From assembly GCA_963556145.1 (NCBI GenBank), contig OY744464.1:4402001-4466000 (forward strand): a stretch of 64,000 nt of DNA, given 5' to 3'. Numbering within the stretch: position 1 is the stretch's first letter; each line of letters starts with the position of its first letter. This DNA is from Hygrocybe punicea (lineage: Eukaryota > Basidiomycota > Agaricomycetes > Agaricales > Hygrophoraceae). The notes under the pieces are model-generated. The model searched no databases and was not told the DNA's origin. It worked only from the letters and a program-made list of their open reading frames with translations. A program made the translations under genes and the position numbers. Shown here piece by piece: positions 58,151-64,000 of this stretch.

Positions 58151-60365
58151 ATGGACCTGCCACATTGGAAGAAACTGGAATTATCTCTGGAAAGACCTTA
58201 CAAAGACGACAATGGCGAACCAATACCAGTCTTGCTCGATATAACTCCTGAGGGTCAACATATTTATCAACCGTATGTGATCCGAGTCACCATTTCTCAT
58301 TCACCTGGTTCCTCACTTGCCCTGCAGGAAGGATGATCCCTCCAAGAGTCTTGGACACAGGTTGAGAAGAATATTTCTTGAACGCGGCGTTGATTTCTTT
58401 GAGAAACAAAGTGGGATGACGCTAGACGACGGTTTCCAGAACGTTCAAAGTCCTGACCACCTGGGTGATTCTGCTCTTTTGGAGCAGAAAAATGAAACGT
58501 TGGATAGGTCAATGGCTACGGAGGAATTACTCAAGATGCGCATGGAAATTTTGCCACAACTATAGTAAGTTTAAAACCTTCCAATGTACTGAACATCATT
58601 AGAACAACCTTCTCAAATGTAGCATTGCATTTGGAGAAATGTCACACGCACGAGACTTGTTAACTCTGCTTACGACTCCCGCACACCCTCCGGCCGGATC
58701 TCAAGAAACTTCTCCCATCCTGACTGCCACCATCGTCACGAAACCTCCTCCGATCCCTTCTGTACAAGCATTCAATACCCAGTTATCCATAGGCGGCAAG
58801 GACGAAGCTCTGAGGAAAGCCGGTGACCGCTTTAAGTTAGCTGCAGAAAGCACAGAAAGGGGTAGGGTGATTGGCGAAAAGTATTGGATTGACGCACTCA
58901 AGATTAGGAGAGAAAATTGGGGTTTGATTCCAGCTCCTCTCCCGTACGGTTCTTCAACGGGCAAAGGCGCGGACAAATCATCAAAGGATTTCTTGATATC
59001 TTTTGGTCTGGAAGAATGTTTGTTCTAGCGTAACTCAGCGAGAGGCTTAGATTGACATCTACTTCCAGCTCCCCCGTCGTTTAGGCGACGAGCGATAGGC
59101 CACATGGCAACATATGAGACGGCGTCAGATTCTCTAGTCTTCCCCCACCGACAACGTACACGCCTTTGCATTTCCATTCGCAATGTGGACGCAGCCGGCT
59201 TACAATCAATTTCGAGCAATTTCATCAAAGCAATGGATAATGCTTCCCTGGAAGGATCGTTGAAGGCCGTCCAAAAAGAAGTTGTGGAACAGGAGATTTT
59301 CTCTGTGCTTGTCAAGGAGGCCGGCAGCCTGCCAACTGCCTCAGCTCGAGTATCTGAAAGGCTCATCGTTATCGATGCAGCGCATGGGATGGAACTTCGA
59401 TTCGAATTGGTGCGTCACCGGTGTCTTCTCTTCTGTTTGACGATATGATATACTGTTCCAGATCGATATTGGCAAAACGGGAGCCATTTCTCAAGATTCG
59501 GCCAGTTGTTTTGGCAGCTGTGATCTGATATATTTTGTCTTTCACGCCCTCTTACTACGAATGCACAGTCGAATGAGATCCCTGCGACTGGGCAGCGCCG
59601 GCATAATTCGGAATCCTATTCTCGCGAAAACACCACCTTCCCCTATTTTACAGCCCATAATTGAATTATTGCAGTACCAGGTGTTCTATGAACGAGTCAA
59701 AGCGGAGCTTGACAAGGTGAAGCGGTCGCTCTCTGCTGCCGGAATCCCTTCGGTACTTCGGCTAGATCCTGTTGGCGAGGTTGGTAGGGATCTTGTGAAG
59801 CTGTTTGACGAAGGGTCAACAGCCCAGATTAGTGGGGAGGCCATCTTGAGGATAGATCACAGGTTTTGTTAATCACATAATTGCAGCTGATGCTCTCTGA
59901 CTGACATTCATTCAGACACACATTGCGGTTAACATTTCTCTCACCATCTTCGTTAACCGCCCATCTTCCTCAAGCCAATCTTATGATCTCTTCTATCCCT
60001 CAACTCTGTCAACTGCTATCTGACGAGGTAGAGCGGTGTCTCCTGAGCAAAATATGCGAACAAGGCAGAAGTCTTTGCGTCAACGGAACCTGGTTTGTGG
60101 ATCTTGTCACAACCCGAAGCATTGGCAGGTGGGAAGGATGTGTGGTGTATGTTCCCTTGTATTATTCTGCTCTTTCGACTAACCTGTTGCCAGAAACTTT
60201 CACATCGTTTATGGGAAGGATTATTCCATTCATTGCACTGCTTCTTATCTCCATCGCGAAACCAGCCGCCAGAGAATGCTTCTGGATGACTATACCCCAC
60301 AAGACAATAGGCCCCTAACGTCATGGGTAGAGCACATAATCCAACAAGCGTCATCGAAAATATAA
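58151..60365 (+). CDS. MED17: Mediator complex subunit 17
   Basis: Med17 (Srb4) is the scaffold of the Mediator head, bridging activators and RNA polymerase II. The start MDLPHWKKLELSLERPYKDD and the N-terminal NGEPIPVLLDITPEGQHIYQ match the family. Later exons have SLGHRLRRIFLERGVDFFEK, EMSHARDLLTLL and DRFKLAAESTERGRVIGEKY, then IRRENWGLIPAPLPYG (a conserved W-L-L-type tract). The mid-part (PVVFRRRAIGHMATYETASD; FKAMDNASLEGSLKAVQKE) and the C-terminal VNGTWFVDLVTTRSIGRWEG, then NFHIVYGKDYSIHCTASYLH end SWVEHIIQQASSKI with TAA at 60363-60365. Seven or more exons. The C-terminal exon was placed by frame, since an alternative acceptor one base away would give a stop-free but unrelated tail. 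Confidence 0.9.
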
Positions 60366-60461
60366 CGTTCGAGTCACCTCGAAACCACTCAATATGCTGA
60401 GGGAGGGTGATACACATGTGTAGAGCGTGACATCCAAGAGACGATACGCTAAAGCCAAACT

Positions 60462-61600
60462 CTATTCATCTTCTCCCTCCGATGCCTCTTCCTTGGCTTT
60501 GCCCCCGCCAGCAGACTTGAACTTTTGGATCTTCGCCTCGATGTTCTCTTTCCGTTGAGCGTACGTAAGTTTGACAGCCTTATGCTTCTTGGATTCTGAC
60601 TTCCAGTCCTTCAACTTATCTGATGGCTTGAAGACGGGATCTTCCCGGATAGCAGAGTGTGCATTTGCGTATATCTCCTGGATGTCCTCGGATCCAACTC
60701 CGTCTGCTAGATACGATGAAAACTGCTTTTTGAACCTGAGGCGATATGTAAGAAAACAACAGTACAAGAGATGGGGACCACACCTTTCGTCATCCTCTTC
60801 CTCCAGACTTTCCATATATTCAGCTACATGACCACCAAAGATATATTTCTTCAACACCGCAGCATCCAGATTCTTGCTCTCCGCATCGTAACCTGGGAAT
60901 CGTTTGTCGGAATGAGGAATGAAAATACCCCCATCACTGGCACCCTTAAGTGCGCCGAATACGCGAGAACCAGTCGAGGTACGCTTCAGACCAACATCCA
61001 AAAAGCACTTGAACGGTCGAGGAGCGTCATCGTCACCAAGGGACTGAGTGACAGAAAGTGTACCGTCTGGCTCGGTGACACCTTGGTATTTGTCGGCGAG
61101 GCCAAGCTTGGTCAGGGCCCGGCGGGCAACGAGAAGACCAGTTGCATAAGCTAAACAAGACACTAGAGATCCAGCCGATCTCGATACAGAGAACAAAAAA
61201 CGTACCCGCTGCCCAGTTAGTCAAACCATGGTTGATGCCATACCTGGGGAGTTCTCGTGATTGTGCTGAAGTCAAAACAAAGTCTCCCTGCAGGCGAGCG
61301 TAAACAATTTGAACGATAATGTCCTTGTTGGTGAATCTGACGACAAGACGGTATTTGGGCGCATTACTGTCCGGCTAAATATGAACGTGGATCGGTCAGA
61401 GACAACTCAACCCGACGTACTATTTGTTTTTGGCCTGGGTGACAAGACGTTTGCGTGCATAATCTGCAGACGTGTTTCAGGATGATAAAACTGCACGAGG
61501 AGCTCCACTCACAGTCCGTTTTACCTTCTCTCCGCCGGCGATATTTAACTTGAAATCGGGAGAAGTAGGCGCCGTTTTTCACCTTTTTGACGAAGGGCAT
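60462..61600 (-). CDS. RPL5: Large-subunit ribosomal protein uL18 (RPL5)
   Basis: uL18 binds 5S rRNA and joins it, with uL5, to the 60S subunit. Exons: [20 protein letters not shown] with [63 protein letters not shown] and [48 protein letters not shown] and [20 protein letters not shown]; and a last exon with [20 protein letters not shown], ending in a Lys/Glu-rich tail ([15 protein letters not shown]). Length about 300, standard. The start ATG at 61600 directly follows CACAG, so an upstream non-coding exon ending in an AG is possible. All introns use GT donors. Confidence 0.96.
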
Positions 61601-61850
61601 CTGTGTAACGGTCAGTCGCCTGGTGAATCATTCTGCATCCGAAGCCGACGTCTCCCATCCATCCCTCTTGAATCATCCAAAACGTGAAATTTTAGATGGA
61701 ACAGTGATGGTTGCTTTCTAGACTGGATATTTGGGCGTGAACTAACCTTGAGATGAAAGGCCCGACCGGTTTTCGAGTGCAAGGTTTATGTAAAAACTTG
61801 AATCTGGAGTAAAGTCTTAGACTCTTACGTAACAGGAAAGGCCTTTGTCC

Positions 61851-62649
61851 ATGGAGCCCTATTCTGCACAAAATTACTACAACCAACAGCCAAGCTACGA
61901 CATAAATCCTTACCATCAACCTTACCAAGGTCCCTCTTATCCTATTGCTGGCCCCTCAGCGTCTGCTCACACTGCCCCCGTTCCCGCCAACGCTTATGAG
62001 TATGATGTCGGAATTCTTGCGCAACAGAGTGTATATGTACCTGGGGCTATGATTGATAAACGAGGTGGGGCGGGCGGAAAAGTCGCAAAAGGTGGCAAGC
62101 GAACAACTGTACTGCGCAAAGGTGGTGGCAAAGTCTGGGAAGATCAAACACTTTTAGAATGGAACCCTTGTGAGTTCTTGGAACTGACAAGATATCTTTA
62201 CTTGCTAACTCATATTATTCAGCATGGTTCCGGTTGTTCGTAGGTGATCTCAGCAATGACGTCTCGGACGACGTGCTGTCGAACGCTTTCAACAAATATA
62301 CCTCGTTCCAGAAAGCTCGTGTCATACGTGATAGACTTAGTCAGAAGGTGAGCTGTCTCTCTGCTGTTAATAGGCGTTGTAGTGGTGACGATAAATAGGC
62401 AAAATATGGCTTCGTTGCCTTCTCGGATCCCGAAGACTTTCTGAAGGCATGGAAAGAGATGGACGGTACGGGTGCCCACCCTCCCATTGGCTTAGTGCTG
62501 ACGAATGTTTTTTAGGGAAATACGTTGGCAATCGCCCCGTAAAGTTGAAGAAAGCTGACGATAATGCCATTCGTCCTGTCGAGATCGGACATAGAAAGGC
62601 TAAGCAACTGGAGAAGGACTTGAAGAAGAACAGACACAAGCCATACTAG
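61851..62649 (+). CDS. RBM42: RBM42-like RNA-binding protein (single RRM)
   Basis: RBM42 is a nuclear protein associated with hnRNP K and the spliceosome in animals. The N-terminus is Tyr/Gln/Pro-rich (MEPYSAQNYYNQQPSYDINP) and low-complexity, followed by a basic Gly/Lys linker (GGAGGKVAKGGKRTTVLRKG). A single RRM follows: RNP2 is RLFVGDLS, RNP1 is KYGFVAF, with NDVSDDVLSNAFNKYTSFQK and KARVIRDR between. The RRM ends KAWKEMDGKYVGNRPVKLKK, and the protein ends HRKAKQLEKDLKKNRHKPY. The RBM42 pattern (RRM at the C-terminus, with GNRPIKLRKS-like and WKDR-like tail) is matched. Four exons. ATG 61851 is chosen; the frame upstream opens only at a TTG. The gene is divergent from RPL5 (250 bp between starts). 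Confidence 0.88.
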
Positions 62650-63092
62650 AGAATAGCTCGTTGCAACCTCATTCACACGTCTCATTGTTCTGAAGTAGAA
62701 CATATGTCCATTGCAGCATAATACTGTATAATATAGAGTTCATGGTTTGATTCAAAGTAGTACACCCGGCTCAGTCTGTCAAACAACAAAATTTATGAGC
62801 TCTCCATGTAAATAAAGCTGATATCTGTGAATGAGAGCCAACAGCTCAGTCTGTCGCACAACAAAATCTATGAGCACTCAATGTAAATAAAGCTGATACT
62901 GTGAATGAGAGCTCATAGTAACATTCATTGTGTGACAGACTGTCACGGTGCTTCAAATTGTGGCAAAACTCACCACTCATCGCCATGGACGTGGATAAGC
63001 TATTTAAGGTACCTTATCTGGATTGACTATGCCATGGACTTACAATTTGTGGGAAGGTCCCCCAAATCCCAGTGTCCGGAAACAAAAGAAAA
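62650..63092. other. Intergenic region holding a tandem repeat
   Basis: This gap lies between RBM42 and CTNNBL1, both plus strand. Besides the 75-bp repeat listed separately it has no coding frame. A GTG-initiated extension of CTNNBL1 (from 63072) is rejected in favour of the ATG at 63093. Confidence 0.45.
62769..62917 (+). repeat. 75-bp tandem duplication with two AATAAA signals
   Basis: Copy 1 (62769-62843) and copy 2 (62844-62917) are about 85-90 percent identical by eye. Each begins GCTCAGTCTGTC, has an ACAACAAAAT run, GAGC[TA]CTC, ATGTAAATAAAGCTGATA and ends GTGAATGAGAGC. Each copy carries one AATAAA, so a duplicated poly(A) signal downstream of RBM42 is possible. Confidence 0.8.
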
Positions 63093-64000
63093 ATGCCAGA
63101 CAATCCTACTCCTGAAATGTTGAAGAAGATGAAAGTGGATATTCCTCCGCTGGACGCGAGCGGGAACCATGACTCAAACTCTAGTGCTGCACGGAACGGG
63201 AGACCCCAGGATAATGGGAAAGTGCGTGTCGTGACTGTTCAAGATGAAGAGGATGCGGATATGACTGTGGGTTTCGCTCCCGGTGGAGATGCTGATTACT
63301 TCGTCGAAGAAGACGACGAAGGGCGATTCTTTGGCGGAGGACTGACTGCGGAACAAAAAGACATCTTGAACATATTCGATCATGCTGGCGGAGAAGGGAT
63401 CCAAGACGACGTGCGTATCCTACGCCTGGACACTACGAAGCTCATCTAGCTGAATTTAGCCTATCACTAGCCAGAAGAGTTATCCATCACAACCATTCGG
63501 AGACTATTGCTACACTTCGAACGCGCCGTTAATAAAAACCAAGACCACCGTTCAAAGTATCCCGATGACCCCTCAAAGTAGTACATTCGTTATCTAGTAT
63601 GGACGATCGCTGAACGGTAGACTTGCGCAGGTTTATAGACTCGGAAGCTGATCTAGACAGTGCCATCAAGTCTTTGTTGCCATTGGCGCAAGCTCCGGTG
63701 CTTGCATATCCTGAACTTGTTCGTTCTGGGATGGTGTCACTACTGATTGGCTTGCTCAGTCACGAGAATGCCGACATCGTGATTGATGTAGTGGAGGTGG
63801 TGCATGAACTAACGGACGAAGATGTGGGGAATGAGAAGGAGCAGGACGAAGGTGAAGACCAAAGTGCCGGAGCATCTCTCAAAATACTTATCGAAGAACT
63901 GGTAAGCGTTTGCTGTTCTCATTGGTGAGACTACCAACTACCTCATTGTCTAGCTCGAACACTCGATGTTGGATCTACTGGTCTCCAATTTGGATCGTTT
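63093..64000 (+). CDS. CTNNBL1: Beta-catenin-like protein 1 (CTNNBL1), N-terminal part (runs off the window)
   Basis: CTNNBL1 is an armadillo-repeat protein of the Prp19/CDC5L-associated spliceosome. The start MPDNPTPEMLKKMKVDIPPL at 63093 is followed by an acidic tract (VQDEEDADMTVGF; DYFVEEDDEGRFFGGGLTAE) and QKDILNIFDHAG. Spliced exons then give a segment with SITTIRRLLLHFERAVNKNQ and DHRSKYPDDPSK, and RRFIDSEADLDSAIKSLLPL, QAPVLAYPELVRSGMVSLLI and GLLSHENADIVIDVVEVVHE, the conserved HEAT/ARM start of the family. The last visible part is LEHSMLDLLVSNLDRF, again family-typical, and continues beyond 64000. Introns follow IQDD (GTGCGT) and PSK (GTAGTA), and one near 63902 (GTAAGC). Confidence 0.93.

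Noticed and set aside
55050..61600. Possible biosynthetic gene cluster around the Zn2Cys6 regulator
   Set aside because: The neighbours are MED17, RPL5, VPS24 and IDH2, all housekeeping; no synthase, oxidase or transporter set is present.
63072..63092. CTNNBL1 start at 63072
   Set aside because: The codon there is GTG; the first ATG in frame is at 63093 and matches the family start.

Overview
The window is nuclear DNA from a filamentous basidiomycete, most likely an agaricomycete (mushroom-forming) fungus. Genes are dense, both strands are used, and almost every gene is cut by short introns of about 40-65 nt, mostly GT-AG. Intergenic gaps are small. The conserved proteins are typical fungal ones: a Rim15-type kinase with a receiver domain, a Ssd1/Dis3L2-type RNB protein, Vid27, a Fex-type fluoride exporter, a WSC-domain copper radical oxidase and a Zn2Cys6 regulator. 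I cannot name the genus. All gene models below were spliced by eye from reading frame and family conservation, without transcript data.

Layout. 1-5.3 kb: VPS52 (partial), an unknown coiled-coil protein, proteasome lid deubiquitinase RPN11 and mitochondrial ribosomal protein S18. 5.9-11.8 kb: a RIM15-like kinase. 12.3-15 kb: a secreted copper radical oxidase with an N-terminal WSC domain. 15.5-19.4 kb: a proline-rich UIM protein and a THOC7-like protein. 19.4-25.1 kb, minus strand: tRNase Z and an Argonaute with a DEDD active site. 25.9-31.5 kb: an unknown proline-rich protein, an EF-hand mitochondrial carrier and a TVP38/VTT membrane protein. 31.7-36.6 kb: eL36, casein kinase 2 beta, a two-domain fluoride exporter and 3-ketodihydrosphingosine reductase. 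36.8-41.1 kb: a DUF7704-like membrane protein, an orphan coding fragment and VID27. 41.3-43.3 kb: a 124-residue lineage-type orphan gene followed by what look like decayed copies of itself. 43.4-54.8 kb: an RPR2/SNM1-type RNase MRP/P subunit, a BTB protein, NEDD8, the SSD1-like RNB protein, IDH2 and VPS24. 55-64 kb: a Zn2Cys6 regulator, MED17, uL18 (RPL5), an RBM42-like RRM protein and CTNNBL1 (partial).

Most of the window is core housekeeping: RNA processing (tRNase Z, RNase MRP/P, THO, CTNNBL1, RBM42, SSD1), translation (eL36, uL18, mS18), ubiquitin-type systems (RPN11, NEDD8, UIM protein), trafficking (VPS52, VPS24, TVP38) and mitochondrial metabolism (IDH2, carrier). There is no operon logic. 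The only functional linkage visible is head-to-head pairs with very short shared promoters (fluoride exporter/KDSR, Zn2Cys6 regulator/MED17, coiled-coil protein/RPN11).

The points most worth a second look are four GC-AG introns in RPN11 (two), NEDD8 and IDH2; retention of the RNase II aspartate cluster in the SSD1-like protein; the small orphan gene with apparent pseudogene copies; an unexplained spliced coding fragment downstream of VID27; and a 75-bp tandem duplication carrying two AATAAA signals. I saw no transposon, biosynthetic gene cluster, CRISPR array or convincing novel multi-gene system.
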